Shown here piece by piece: positions 16,452 to 25,515 of a DNA stretch of 64,000 nt; position 1 is the first letter of the stretch, and every line of letters starts with the position of its first letter. The position numbers were made by a program, and so were the translations under genes. Source of the DNA: Yoonia maricola (lineage in GTDB: Bacteria; Pseudomonadota; Alphaproteobacteria; Rhodobacterales; Rhodobacteraceae); the NCBI RefSeq assembly GCF_002797915.1, contig NZ_PGTY01000004.1:1-64000 (forward strand), written 5' to 3'. Below the pieces are notes generated by a model. It made no database searches and was not told the DNA's origin. It was given only the letters and a program-made list of their open reading frames with translations.

Positions 16452-18056
16452 ATGTTCGATTTGGTTCTGAAAGGTGGCGAGGTGTATGACGGTATCGGTA
16501 GTGCTGCAAAGGTCACCGATATCGGCATTCGCGATGGCATGATCGTCGCGGTTGATGAGATTGATGTTGATACAGCAACGGAAGTCATTGATGTGGCGGG
16601 CCTTGCGGTATCGCCGGGCTTTATCGACATGCATACCCATTCTGATTTCACCTTGATTGCCGATGGCCGCGCCGAAAGCCAGGTACATCAGGGCGTGACA
16701 ACCGAGGTGATTGGCCAATGCGGCATTTCCTGTGCGCCGGTCTGTTCACATGCTGCAATCCGGCAGGTCGCCCCATGGTTCACGGAAAAAGCCAAGCATC
16801 GCAAATGGCTGGGCTTCGGCGAATATCTTGACGTGCTGGACGATACCGATCTGGGCGTGAATGTGGTGGCCTTTGTAGGTCACGGCACCATTCACCGTGC
16901 TGTTCTGGGCGGTGAACTGCACGCGGGCGAGCCTGATGACGTGGCCAAGATGGCCAAGCTGGTCGATCAATGTATGGAAGAAGGCGCCGGCGGTTTTTCA
17001 TCGGGGTTGGAGTATTTCCCCGGCAGTCTAGCAGCTCCTGATCATCTGGTGCCGATGGTTGAAGTTGCCGCGAAGTACGGGCGGCTTTACGCGACCCATG
17101 TGCGCAACCGTGATACGGAATACGATCTTGGCTTTACCGAGGCCATGTCAACGGCACGCCAAGCAGGTGCGCGGCTTCAGATCAGCCATATTCAACCCAA
17201 ATTCGGCGCACCGGATCACGCGATGGAACATACGCTTGAGATGATCGACATCGCCCGCACCCATGACGGCGACATCGCCTTTGACGTCATCCCGCATGAC
17301 TGGAACCATACGCTGATGGCCGCAATCCTGCCAAAATGGGCGCAGGCGGGTACCATTGATGACGTCTTAAAACGGCTTGCCAACCCAGAGATGCGCGAAC
17401 GGATCAAAGCCAACCCCAAGCCCATGTGGCTGATCGTCAAGGCGCGCCAATGGAAAGATATCATCCTGCTGAACGCCACTGTGAACAAAGATAGCGTTGG
17501 GGCGGATTTCGAAGAAATCGGGCGTATGCGGGGGGTCGATCCCTATGATGCCGTCCTCGATATCTTACTGGAAGAAGGCGATAACCTGATGGCGACGATG
17601 TGGTCATCCAAGAGCTTCCGTAACTCCGATGTTGAGCTGTGCTTGCAACAGGATGAATGCGCCGTGATCTCTGACACGGTCGCCATCGCCAATGACGGCA
17701 TCCTCAGCGATCATATTGGTTCGCTCAGTGGCTATGGCTGGGCCGCGCGGTTCTTGCAGCATTATGTGCGCGACCGGAATGTGCTGAGCCTGTCGCAAGG
17801 GATCGCCAAAATCACTTCAATCCCGGCCAAACGCCTCGGCCTCAAAAAGCGGGGACAATTGCGTCCGGGGTATCATGCCGACATCTGTGTCTTTTCACCC
17901 GACGCCATTTCAAGCAACGTCACTGCCCGCGATCCGCGGCGCTATGCCTCTGGCATCGCGCATGTGCTGGTCAACGGTGTGTTGTCGATCCGGGGTGGTC
18001 AACGCATGCAGACAAATGCAGGAAGCGTCATCCGAGAATTTCAGCCCCAAAGCTGA
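16452..18056 (+). CDS. N-acyl-D-amino-acid deacylase family protein
   Basis: A 534-residue amidohydrolase. The metal-binding HTH motif is at 61-63 (GFIDMHTHSDFTL), followed by QGVTTEVIGQCGIS, GAGGFSSGLEYFPG, the region ATHVRNRD and a C-terminal AKRLGLKKRGQLRPGYHADI. These are hallmarks of D-aminoacylases, which deacylate N-acyl-D-amino acids such as acyl-D-Asp or acyl-D-Glu. The ATG at 16452 starts directly at the family N-terminus (MFDLVLKGG); an earlier in-frame start inside dctM was rejected. Last gene of the TRAP operon, so the transporter likely imports its substrate. Confidence 0.92.
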   Translation: MFDLVLKGGEVYDGIGSAAKVTDIGIRDGMIVAVDEIDVDTATEVIDVAGLAVSPGFIDMHTHSDFTLIADGRAESQVHQGVTTEVIGQCGISCAPVCSHAAIRQVAPWFTEKAKHRKWLGFGEYLDVLDDTDLGVNVVAFVGHGTIHRAVLGGELHAGEPDDVAKMAKLVDQCMEEGAGGFSSGLEYFPGSLAAPDHLVPMVEVAAKYGRLYATHVRNRDTEYDLGFTEAMSTARQAGARLQISHIQPKFGAPDHAMEHTLEMIDIARTHDGDIAFDVIPHDWNHTLMAAILPKWAQAGTIDDVLKRLANPEMRERIKANPKPMWLIVKARQWKDIILLNATVNKDSVGADFEEIGRMRGVDPYDAVLDILLEEGDNLMATMWSSKSFRNSDVELCLQQDECAVISDTVAIANDGILSDHIGSLSGYGWAARFLQHYVRDRNVLSLSQGIAKITSIPAKRLGLKKRGQLRPGYHADICVFSPDAISSNVTARDPRRYASGIAHVLVNGVLSIRGGQRMQTNAGSVIREFQPQS

Positions 18057-18071
18057 TCTTTGCCTCGGCGA

Positions 18072-18878
18072 TCATGATACGTCTTCTGCGTTGAAAACAA
18101 ACAAGGCCTCACCGTCAATCATATAGCTGTTGATCAGCTCTGCTGCGTGTGGCGATGTCAGCCAGTCTTCAAGCCGTGCTGCCAAGTCAGATTTGACATG
18201 GCTATGCAGATCCGGGTTCACCGGCAGGTAGGCATATTGATTGAACAGCACCGGATCACCGGCAAACAGCAACGCAAGGTCGCCTTTATTAGCAAAATTG
18301 AGCCAGCTCGCCCGGTCGGACAGGACATAGGCATTCATGCCAGATGCCGTATTCAACGCAGCCCCCATACCGGCGCCAACGGCGCGATACCAATCACCAA
18401 AGTTATCGGGATCAAGCCCTGCTGCCTGCCAGAGGGCCAGTTCCTTATTGTGTGTTCCACTTTCATCGCCGCGACTGACAAAGGGTGCATCAACCGTGGC
18501 GATGCGCTGTAGCGTATCTGCGGCATCCGTCGCATCACTGATCCCTGCAGGATCGTTCATAGGACCAATAAAGACAAAGTCGTTATACATTATTTCGCGG
18601 CGGTGCGTGCCATAACCTTGGGCGACAAATGCCTCTTCTGCGGCGCGCGAATGGACAAGGATTGCGTCTACATCGCCTGCCTCACCCAGCCGCAAGGCCT
18701 GACCGGTGCCGACGATCAGTAATTGCACCTCCAGACCCAGATCAGCTTGGATTTCCGGCAAGAGCACGTCTGCAAGGCCAGAGTTATGAAAGGACGTCGT
18801 GACCGCCAGACGCAGGCTGTCCTGCGCTTGGGTGGCGGTGGCCCAAAGCAGGGCGATGACAAATAAAACCTGTCTCAT
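18072..18878 (-). CDS. tupA: Tungstate ABC transporter binding protein TupA
   Basis: A 268-residue periplasmic binding protein with a signal peptide (cleavage near ATQAQD). The start of the mature part, VTTSFHNSGLADVLLPE, and VGTGQALRLGEAGDVDAIL, followed by REIMYNDFVFIGP, are typical of TupA-type oxyanion receptors, which bind tungstate very tightly. It overlaps tupC by 4 bases. A molybdate preference cannot be excluded from sequence, but the TTS motif and the operon order favour tungstate. Confidence 0.9.
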   Translation of the reverse strand: MRQVLFVIALLWATATQAQDSLRLAVTTSFHNSGLADVLLPEIQADLGLEVQLLIVGTGQALRLGEAGDVDAILVHSRAAEEAFVAQGYGTHRREIMYNDFVFIGPMNDPAGISDATDAADTLQRIATVDAPFVSRGDESGTHNKELALWQAAGLDPDNFGDWYRAVGAGMGAALNTASGMNAYVLSDRASWLNFANKGDLALLFAGDPVLFNQYAYLPVNPDLHSHVKSDLAARLEDWLTSPHAAELINSYMIDGEALFVFNAEDVS

Positions 18879-19582
18879 TCCACAATGTCTCCGTTCAGAA
18901 AGGCGTGTGCAGCATCGGTTTGTGGCGCGCTAAAGAATGGTGTCGCAGGGCCTGTTTCATGGACTTGCCCCGCACGTAAAAAGACTACCTCATCGGCAAG
19001 GCGGCGGGCTTGACCCATATCATGTGTCGACAGGATCAGTCGCGTGCCCTGGGCCATTTGCTCTTGCAGGATCGCCTCAATCTCGGCTGTGGCGCGACCA
19101 TCAAGGGCGGCGCAAGGCTCGTCCAGAAAGACAACCTGCGGTGCCGTAATGAAAGCCCGCGCCAAGGCCAGTTTCTGCTGCTCACCGCCCGACAGGCTGG
19201 TCGCGGGGCGATCCGCCATTTCGTCCAAACCAATGCGCTTGACCCAGTCATGCGCCTGCGCGCGGGCCTCTGATTTGCGTATGCCACGGATCACGAGCGG
19301 GTAGGCGATGTTGTCGACGACACTGCGGCGCAACATCACGGGCCGCTGAAAGACGAAAGACTGCACCGCGCGCGCCTCTGCCATCGGGACTTGCCACGCG
19401 ATTGTACCAGCGTGCAGTCGTGCTGTGCCATGCAGCAAGTGCAACAGCGTGGTTTTGCCAGAGCCATTTGGCCCGATAATCACTGTGGCACCGGCGCCGG
19501 TCAGATGCAGCGACACCGGCCCGACCAGTATCTTGCCCCAGCGGCGGGTCTGCGCATCGGTGACGTTTAGCGGGAATAACAT
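18875..19582 (-). CDS. tupC: Tungstate ABC transporter ATP-binding protein TupC
   Basis: A 235-residue ABC ATPase with Walker A GPNGSGKTT (38-46), the Q-loop region FVFQRPVMLRRSV, signature LSGGEQQK, Walker B VFLDEPCAAL and a switch histidine in STHDMG. The ATG at 19582, two bases after the tupB stop, was chosen over a GTG three codons earlier that would overlap tupB. Energises tungstate uptake with TupB. Confidence 0.9.
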   Translation of the reverse strand: MLFPLNVTDAQTRRWGKILVGPVSLHLTGAGATVIIGPNGSGKTTLLHLLHGTARLHAGTIAWQVPMAEARAVQSFVFQRPVMLRRSVVDNIAYPLVIRGIRKSEARAQAHDWVKRIGLDEMADRPATSLSGGEQQKLALARAFITAPQVVFLDEPCAALDGRATAEIEAILQEQMAQGTRLILSTHDMGQARRLADEVVFLRAGQVHETGPATPFFSAPQTDAAHAFLNGDIVE

Positions 19583-19584
19583 GG

Positions 19585-20289
19585 CTACCACCGCCCTTCG
19601 CGTTCGGTCTGGCCCAGCCAGTGGATCATCAGGTTCACCGCGATGGTCAAGGCAATCAGCACAAACCCCAAAGCGAGCGCCAGCGCAAAAGCACCTTTGC
19701 CTGTTTCCAAGGCGATTGCGGTGGTCAGCACACGGGTCACATTGTCAATGTTCCCACCCACGATCATGATCGCCCCCACTTCGCCAATCCCGCGGCCAAA
19801 ACCGGCAAGAGATGCGGTCAACAAGGCGCGGCGCGCGTCCCAGATCAGCGTGCGCATTTTCTGGCCTTGGCTCACGTTCATAGAAATCAGCAGGTCATGG
19901 TACTCTTGCCATAGGTCGCGCAAGGATTGGTGGGCGATGCTGGCAATCAACGGCACGATGATGATGATCTGCGCGATGATCATTGCCGTTGGGGTAAACA
20001 GCAAACCCAGCACCCCGAACGGACCCGACCGCGACAGAAGCACATAAACGATGAGCCCGACAACAACGGGTGGCAGCCCCATCAGTGCGTTCAGGATCGC
20101 GATAATCAACCGGCGAAAGCGAAACCGGCGCACAGCGAGAAAGGCCGCCAATGGGAAGGCAATCAGACAGGCAATCACCAACGCGGTCAGCGTGACATAA
20201 AGCGACCGTAGCGCGATCTCGGCCAGCTCTCTATCAAGGGTGATCACCAGCCAAAAGGCCTGTGTCAGACCATCCCACAGATCGACCAT
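19585..20289 (-). CDS. tupB: Tungstate ABC transporter permease TupB
   Basis: A 234-residue inner-membrane permease with about five or six helices and the ABC EAA-type loop GFGRGIGEVGAIMIVGGN, which in TupB is characteristic (the G-x-G-E-V-G-A core). The ATG at 20289 has a good GGAAGAGG ribosome site; an upstream in-frame start at 20337 was rejected. First gene of the tupBCA operon. No tungsten enzyme is encoded in the window, so the metal's user lies elsewhere. Confidence 0.9.
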   Translation of the reverse strand: MVDLWDGLTQAFWLVITLDRELAEIALRSLYVTLTALVIACLIAFPLAAFLAVRRFRFRRLIIAILNALMGLPPVVVGLIVYVLLSRSGPFGVLGLLFTPTAMIIAQIIIIVPLIASIAHQSLRDLWQEYHDLLISMNVSQGQKMRTLIWDARRALLTASLAGFGRGIGEVGAIMIVGGNIDNVTRVLTTAIALETGKGAFALALALGFVLIALTIAVNLMIHWLGQTEREGRW

Positions 20290-20521
20290 GCGCCTCTTCC
20301 TTTTTCCTGTGCGGAGAACACGAACATCCCTGTCCACAGCCCTAGATCAATGCCGACCGCAGGCAAAGGGTGATCGTGCCCGACCTGCGCTTTTGTCTTA
20401 ACCGTAATTGAACCGGTGCGCCTGTAAAACTGGGGCTCCTAACGGCACTGATTCCATCCTTTTGGTGAAACGCATCCGGCGGCGTCTGATGCGGATGCTT
20501 AAGCAATGTATAGGGCAATTG

Positions 20522-21640
20522 ATGACACGAAAGACCATCGCGATTGGGTCGAATACGTCCCACTATGTCTGGCAGGCACGCAAAAACCTGATCAAGACGA
20601 TCCAGAATGATGGTCATGATGTCGTCGTCGTCGCGCCCACGGATGCCTACACAAAACGCTTTGCAGAAATGGGCGTCGCATATGCTGAATTGCCGATGAG
20701 GATGAATAAGAACCCGATTTCGGACTTTCTGATTTACCGCCGGTTTCTCAAAACGTTTCGCGCGGTACAGCCCGACATTTATCTGGGCTTTACAATCAAG
20801 CCGAATATCTATGGTTCGCTGGCGGCGCATCGTCTGCGTATTCCGACGATCAATAATATTGCGGGTTTGGGTGCACTGTTCGGGTCCGCTGGACTGGTGG
20901 CGCGACTGGCCAAGGCACTTTACCGGATCGCACTGCGGCGCGCTGCGCTGATTTTCTTTCAAAACCCCGATGATCTGAGGTTATTCACCACCAGCGGGGT
21001 TGTTCGTCATAAACACTATGATCTTTTGCCCGGATCTGGCGTGGATCTGACGAAATTCGCCTACGCGCCCTTGCCTGTCGATACGCAGACAAAGCCACTG
21101 CGGTTTCTTTTGATCGGACGGATGTTATGGGACAAAGGCGTGGGTGAATTCGTGCAGGCCGCGCGCAATATTCGGCAAACCCACGGCAATGTGCAGTTCT
21201 GCCTGCTGGGTGGACTGGACAATGATAACCCCGGCGCGATTTCGCGCGCGCAGATGGATGAATGGGTGCGCGACGGTGACATCACATACCTTGGCTATTC
21301 CGATAATGTTAAGCAAGAGATCGTGAATGCCGACTGCATCGTGTTGCCATCTGCATACCCCGAGGGCACGCCGCGTACGCTACTTGAGGCGTCAGCAGTG
21401 GGCCGTCCGATCATTGCGACAGATGCGCCAGGGTGTCGTGAAACGATAGATGATGGCGTCAACGGGTATTTGTGCAAACTGCGGGACGCAGCCGATCTTC
21501 AGGTAAAGCTTGAAAAGATCATTGGCCTGTCACCACAGGCGCGTCGCGCCATGGGCCACGCAGGACGCGTCAAGATGGAGCATGAATTTGACGAAGCCAT
21601 CGTCATCGGCAAATACATCGATAAAATCCGGATACTATAG
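20522..21640 (+). CDS. Glycosyltransferase, GT4/GT1-like
   Basis: A 372-residue GT-B glycosyltransferase. The N-terminal acceptor domain begins IAIGSNTSHYVWQARKNLI; the C-terminal donor domain contains FLLIGRMLWDKGVGEFVQAA and the nucleotide-sugar signature YPEGTPRTLLEASAVGRPII (the E-x7-E pattern). Pattern resembles N,N'-diacetylbacillosaminyl- or related transferases of polysaccharide loci (GFTIKPNIYG is common there). The start is uncertain: 20522 gives the family N-terminus, in-frame ATGs at 20489 and 20495 are alternatives, and no strong ribosome site is seen. At the edge of the exopolysaccharide locus on the opposite strand from the other members. Confidence 0.85.
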   Translation: MTRKTIAIGSNTSHYVWQARKNLIKTIQNDGHDVVVVAPTDAYTKRFAEMGVAYAELPMRMNKNPISDFLIYRRFLKTFRAVQPDIYLGFTIKPNIYGSLAAHRLRIPTINNIAGLGALFGSAGLVARLAKALYRIALRRAALIFFQNPDDLRLFTTSGVVRHKHYDLLPGSGVDLTKFAYAPLPVDTQTKPLRFLLIGRMLWDKGVGEFVQAARNIRQTHGNVQFCLLGGLDNDNPGAISRAQMDEWVRDGDITYLGYSDNVKQEIVNADCIVLPSAYPEGTPRTLLEASAVGRPIIATDAPGCRETIDDGVNGYLCKLRDAADLQVKLEKIIGLSPQARRAMGHAGRVKMEHEFDEAIVIGKYIDKIRIL

Positions 21641-21659
21641 CGCTGGTTTACAATAGGCA

Positions 21660-22712
21660 TCAGAGCGTAATGGACCGGTAAGGCACCCAATATGTCGTGG
21701 CCAGAGAGCTGTTACTGAGCCAAAAAACCTGCGTTGCCCCAAGATAAAGTACAAGAACCCCAGCAACCAAACTTCTGGGTAGAAAGCCCTGAAAACGCGC
21801 AATGAACATCGGAAAGAAAAGAATCTGAACCGGCAGAAAATATTTCCCCAAACGGTCGATCACCACCGTTGATGGTGACAGGGGTAAAACGATGGCGCAG
21901 GCAATTGCTGCCCATGCCATGATCGTCATCACCTTACGAAAGGGAACGGACAGCTCCATGCGGTTTCCCAGCATCAGAAACGCCGCGGCAGGGATGGCGT
22001 TCAGGATCAACCGGATCAGCGCGCCGCGCGATCCGGCTTCGGTTTCGAGGTATCGTGCAGAATAGATATCCAGGCGTTCTGACAGCATATATTCAATCAT
22101 CACGGCAGCAATCGCCAGAAAGGCCGTATATAATAGCACACGGTTCTTAGAGATAAGGACAAGCCCGAAGGCAAAAACGATGATCCCCGTGCGGTGGAAT
22201 AATGCACCAACGATCACACAGGCCAGAAACGCCCAAACCCTGTCCCGTGCCAATAACGCCAGACCGATCAGGATAAAGGCCAGCGCTGTTGTTTGGCGCA
22301 CGTGGTCCATGGCCATGACCGTCACGATATGTGGCATGGTCACCGCAACAGCGACCCAAGGATAAGGGGTTTGCGCCGCAAACATCATGATGCCTGCCAC
22401 CAGGATGACGGCGCAAACGACAAACACACCCGTTGCGCCCAAACCCAAATGGTATGACAGCCAGTTCAACCCGCCATATCCCGGGTCAGTAAAATCAAGC
22501 GCCTCACCCAAGGGCATTTCGGATATCAGATCGTAGATGTGGTTGTATTGAAACCAATCCTTGCCAACCTCAAAGCGGAAACCAATGAAGACGCAAAGCA
22601 TGACGGCGAACAGCCCAAGCATCGCCTGACCTGCAACCGACAGGTGCCGCGTGAGAACGGAAACCATCCCGCCACAATAAGCAATGCCACTGACGAAAAG
22701 ATACGGAAACAT
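21660..22712 (-). CDS. EpsG-like membrane protein, putative polysaccharide polymerase
   Basis: A 350-residue integral membrane protein with about ten helices. FIGFRFEVGKDWFQYNHIYD near residue 45 is the typical R-x-x-x-G-x-D-[WY]-x-x-Y block of EpsG-family proteins. These act as Wzy-type polymerases in exopolysaccharide synthesis. Lies between a glycosyltransferase and an asparagine-synthase-like gene; together with the flippase and Wzc/Wza it completes a Wzx/Wzy-dependent export set. Confidence 0.8.
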   Translation of the reverse strand: MFPYLFVSGIAYCGGMVSVLTRHLSVAGQAMLGLFAVMLCVFIGFRFEVGKDWFQYNHIYDLISEMPLGEALDFTDPGYGGLNWLSYHLGLGATGVFVVCAVILVAGIMMFAAQTPYPWVAVAVTMPHIVTVMAMDHVRQTTALAFILIGLALLARDRVWAFLACVIVGALFHRTGIIVFAFGLVLISKNRVLLYTAFLAIAAVMIEYMLSERLDIYSARYLETEAGSRGALIRLILNAIPAAAFLMLGNRMELSVPFRKVMTIMAWAAIACAIVLPLSPSTVVIDRLGKYFLPVQILFFPMFIARFQGFLPRSLVAGVLVLYLGATQVFWLSNSSLATTYWVPYRSITL

Positions 22713-22762
22713 AGCGTTGGCCCTACAGTCTGGGTTGCCGACAGGGCGGTGTGTTCTGCGTG

Positions 22763-24166
22763 TCAGCCTGCATAGCGCATTGCAACGCCACTATCGGGCA
22801 TCAGTTGTGAATTGATGTCGCGGGCCTCTAGAAACTTGTCCAACACGTATAGCTGCCCCAATTTCTGCGCTGCAACAAAGCCAGAGGTGGCATATTTTAC
22901 GATGCCCGATATCGCACCTTTCCCAACGCCCATTGCCCAGAGCGTTTCGCAAAGCTGCGCCGATGGGCTGTAGATTTGGGGAAGCTGGTCAAGATTGAAA
23001 CGAAACGATCCTTTTTGCGAAGATGCAAAATCCGATAGGATGCCTGCTTGCTTTAGAAAGTTGCGCAGCAATTTTTTGTTAAAGGACGTGTTATAGTCGA
23101 ACAGAGCGTTCGCTGGCCATTGGCTGTAAAGCCTGACCCACGCGGGGTCGAGGAACGGAAAACCGATATCCAGTCGGTCCTCTAGCGTGGTTGCGAGCAC
23201 GCCCTTACGAATGCAACAATCTATGTCAAAGACACCACCTCGTAGCAGCGCCCGCCGCTCTTCGGGGCGGTCAGCGTATTGATGGAAAATCTGCGGCAGG
23301 TCAGGGGCCAGCGGGCCGTGATGTACTGCAAAGCCCGCACCGCTGAAGTGCCGTTCATCGCGTGGTTTGAACAGTGTTTCAAGCGCGTAATGTGCGTGGT
23401 TGTGGCGATAGAACGGGGCGATCATATTTTCGGAAATGGCGGGAAGCCGCGGCAGTGATAACAGCCTCTTTTCACGCTTGGGGGGGATATGACCCATGTA
23501 CGCGTCATTGCCCATGCCATCAAGCAAGATGGCGCGCATGCTGTTATCTGCATCCAAAATCCCTGAAATTTCGCGTACCGCGCGTAGGTAGGAAAAAAAC
23601 GCTTGATCGGCGATGGGAACGGCCAATTTGTCAGCGTGGGCGCTGAAGTAAGGATCGACGTCGTGGATATCGTCAGGCAGATAAATGCATTCGTAACCCA
23701 GCAGTTTGCAGACCCGTGCCACATCTGCACTTTCGTCTTCGCGGCCGCGATTGGTGCAATGGATAAAAGTTGCGTTACGGCCCAGTTCTTTCAAAGCCCA
23801 AGCAACCGAAAGTGAATCCTTCCCGCCGCTGATCATCAGGAAAATGCGATCATAGCCTTCGGTCAGGCGCGCCGTCGTTTCGAGAAGGGTTTCGCGGATA
23901 CTATCGATTGCTTCCTGCTCATCAAAGGTCTGTTCTTGGTCGGTGTTGCGGGTTCCGGTGAACTGTCGCAAGTCGCGCCGAAAATCCCCTGTCTCTGGCG
24001 AAAATTCTTCACAAAGTGCTGTGTCAAAGACGTTGATGACCGCTTCTTCGCGCAGCACGGACAATGGTGCCGGCAGAAAGCCAAGGCGTAGATAAAGCGC
24101 AAGCGCTGTTTGCGAAAGCGCGGGCGCTTGGCCGGTGGGAATGACACGCAGAGAAACCTTGGACAT
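22763..24166 (-). CDS. Asparagine-synthase-like protein without glutaminase domain
   Basis: A 467-residue protein with the ATP-pyrophosphatase loop SGGKDS at residues 113-118 and a synthase-like C-terminal half (LLDGMGNDAYMGH; DIDCCIRKGVLATTLEDRLDIGFPFLDPAWV). Ordinary AsnB begins with a catalytic Cys2 glutaminase domain; here the first 100 residues are a different, shorter region with no N-terminal Cys. The enzyme would thus activate a carboxylate with ATP and use free ammonia, an amine or a partner's ammonia. In this locus it may amidate or aminate a sugar acid of the polysaccharide (inference). The flippase gene lies 24 bases upstream. Confidence 0.75.
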   Translation of the reverse strand: MSKVSLRVIPTGQAPALSQTALALYLRLGFLPAPLSVLREEAVINVFDTALCEEFSPETGDFRRDLRQFTGTRNTDQEQTFDEQEAIDSIRETLLETTARLTEGYDRIFLMISGGKDSLSVAWALKELGRNATFIHCTNRGREDESADVARVCKLLGYECIYLPDDIHDVDPYFSAHADKLAVPIADQAFFSYLRAVREISGILDADNSMRAILLDGMGNDAYMGHIPPKREKRLLSLPRLPAISENMIAPFYRHNHAHYALETLFKPRDERHFSGAGFAVHHGPLAPDLPQIFHQYADRPEERRALLRGGVFDIDCCIRKGVLATTLEDRLDIGFPFLDPAWVRLYSQWPANALFDYNTSFNKKLLRNFLKQAGILSDFASSQKGSFRFNLDQLPQIYSPSAQLCETLWAMGVGKGAISGIVKYATSGFVAAQKLGQLYVLDKFLEARDINSQLMPDSGVAMRYAG

Positions 24167-24190
24167 GCTTAATGTCCTACAGAAGGTTGG

Positions 24191-25504
24191 TTAACATTTT
24201 GTTGCCGGTATAGCGGACACAGGTCGCAGGGATACAAAAGACAGCCCCCAAATCCGGCAAGCCATCACCCGCAGCCCCAGTGACCAGATCACAATCGCGC
24301 AAGACGTGGCAATGGCCGCGCCATAGAGGCCCAGCAGGGGGATCAGAACCACATTTGCAATCACCGAAAATACCCCCGCCGCGGCAAAGACCCAGACCAC
24401 TTTGGTCTGATGGCCTTGCATGAAAAGGGCCTGCATCGTCGCCCCGTTCAGCGCCACAGCCAGATTTGCCGCACAGAGGATCAGCATGATCGGATAGCCC
24501 GGTAGATAGGCCGCCCCGGCAAGCGTTGCGATGATGTCATCGCCCCATATGGCAAGCGCACCCAGCGCCAAGAACCCATAGCCGAGGGAAAACCGGACAC
24601 TGCGCCTGAGATAGGCAGAGAGTGTATCCGGCGCGGCCGCTTCTTTGGTTTGTGCGAGGTAAGGCGCGTAAAGATGACCGATGGCCTGCACGCCAAAGGT
24701 CACAAGAACGGCGGCCTGTGCAGCGATGCGGTAGATACCCGCGGCCTCTTCGCTGCGCAGGGTGGCTAACAGGATGACGTCTATCTGCCGGTTGAATATC
24801 AGCAATCCCGTCACCACCGCGAAAGGTACGGCATGACCGATCCAGACAGTTGGCACCATCAGCACCCTCTGCTCGGGTTTGGCCAACAGGTCTTGCAAAT
24901 GCGGGCGCGCCAAGATCAGCGCCAGCAGACTGACAGCCATTGCCACGCCAATGTATATCGCCCCGGCCAGCCGCCAGCCTTGGGTTGTCAGTTGCGTGGT
25001 CAACGCCACCCCAAGGACAAGCATACCGAAGGGCAGCAAAATCGTACCTACCAAAATAGCGGTGTTGGGCCGGAAGCTACCGCGCAGCACACCCTCCCAA
25101 AGGCCAGTGAGACATAAGAAGGGCAGGGCCAATGCCGTGATTGCCGCCGCCGCCAGAAAGGGGCTGTCGATCCTGAAAGAAACCGCGCCCCAAAGGCCCG
25201 CTAGAATGAATCCCGCATAAAGCAGCGACATCCCGATACCGGTGACGACCAGCGGCCCGGCCATGTGCTGTCCTTCGCCGTCGTGGGCAATGGCAACATG
25301 TTTGGTAATCAGCGTCGAAGCGCCGTTTTTGATCGGGATGGCCAGCAACGTTGTTGTGGCAAGCCCAAAGGCAAAGACCCCAAAAGATGCAGGGCCCATG
25401 ATGCGCGCCAGATAGATGGTCATCGCCGCCCCGATCAGAGCTTCGCCACCCTTGAGGGCCAGAACCATAAGCCCACGGTGGGCCGATCTTAGTCGTGAGA
25501 TCAC
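24191..25504 (-). CDS. Polysaccharide flippase (Wzx-like, MATE/MOP superfamily)
   Basis: A 437-residue membrane protein with 12-14 predicted helices, starting with the typical GGEALIGAAMTIYLARIMGP region seen in O-unit/exopolysaccharide flippases. It moves lipid-linked repeat units across the inner membrane. Placed between the Wzc-type kinase and the asparagine-synthase-like gene. It ends with short basic loops and no extra domain. Confidence 0.88.
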   Translation of the reverse strand: MISRLRSAHRGLMVLALKGGEALIGAAMTIYLARIMGPASFGVFAFGLATTTLLAIPIKNGASTLITKHVAIAHDGEGQHMAGPLVVTGIGMSLLYAGFILAGLWGAVSFRIDSPFLAAAAITALALPFLCLTGLWEGVLRGSFRPNTAILVGTILLPFGMLVLGVALTTQLTTQGWRLAGAIYIGVAMAVSLLALILARPHLQDLLAKPEQRVLMVPTVWIGHAVPFAVVTGLLIFNRQIDVILLATLRSEEAAGIYRIAAQAAVLVTFGVQAIGHLYAPYLAQTKEAAAPDTLSAYLRRSVRFSLGYGFLALGALAIWGDDIIATLAGAAYLPGYPIMLILCAANLAVALNGATMQALFMQGHQTKVVWVFAAAGVFSVIANVVLIPLLGLYGAAIATSCAIVIWSLGLRVMACRIWGLSFVSLRPVSAIPATKC

Positions 25505-25515
25505 GTTAAATATCG

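Noticed and set aside
20342..20962. 206-codon minus-strand frame upstream of tupB
   Set aside because: Overlaps the start of the glycosyltransferase antisense and matches nothing.
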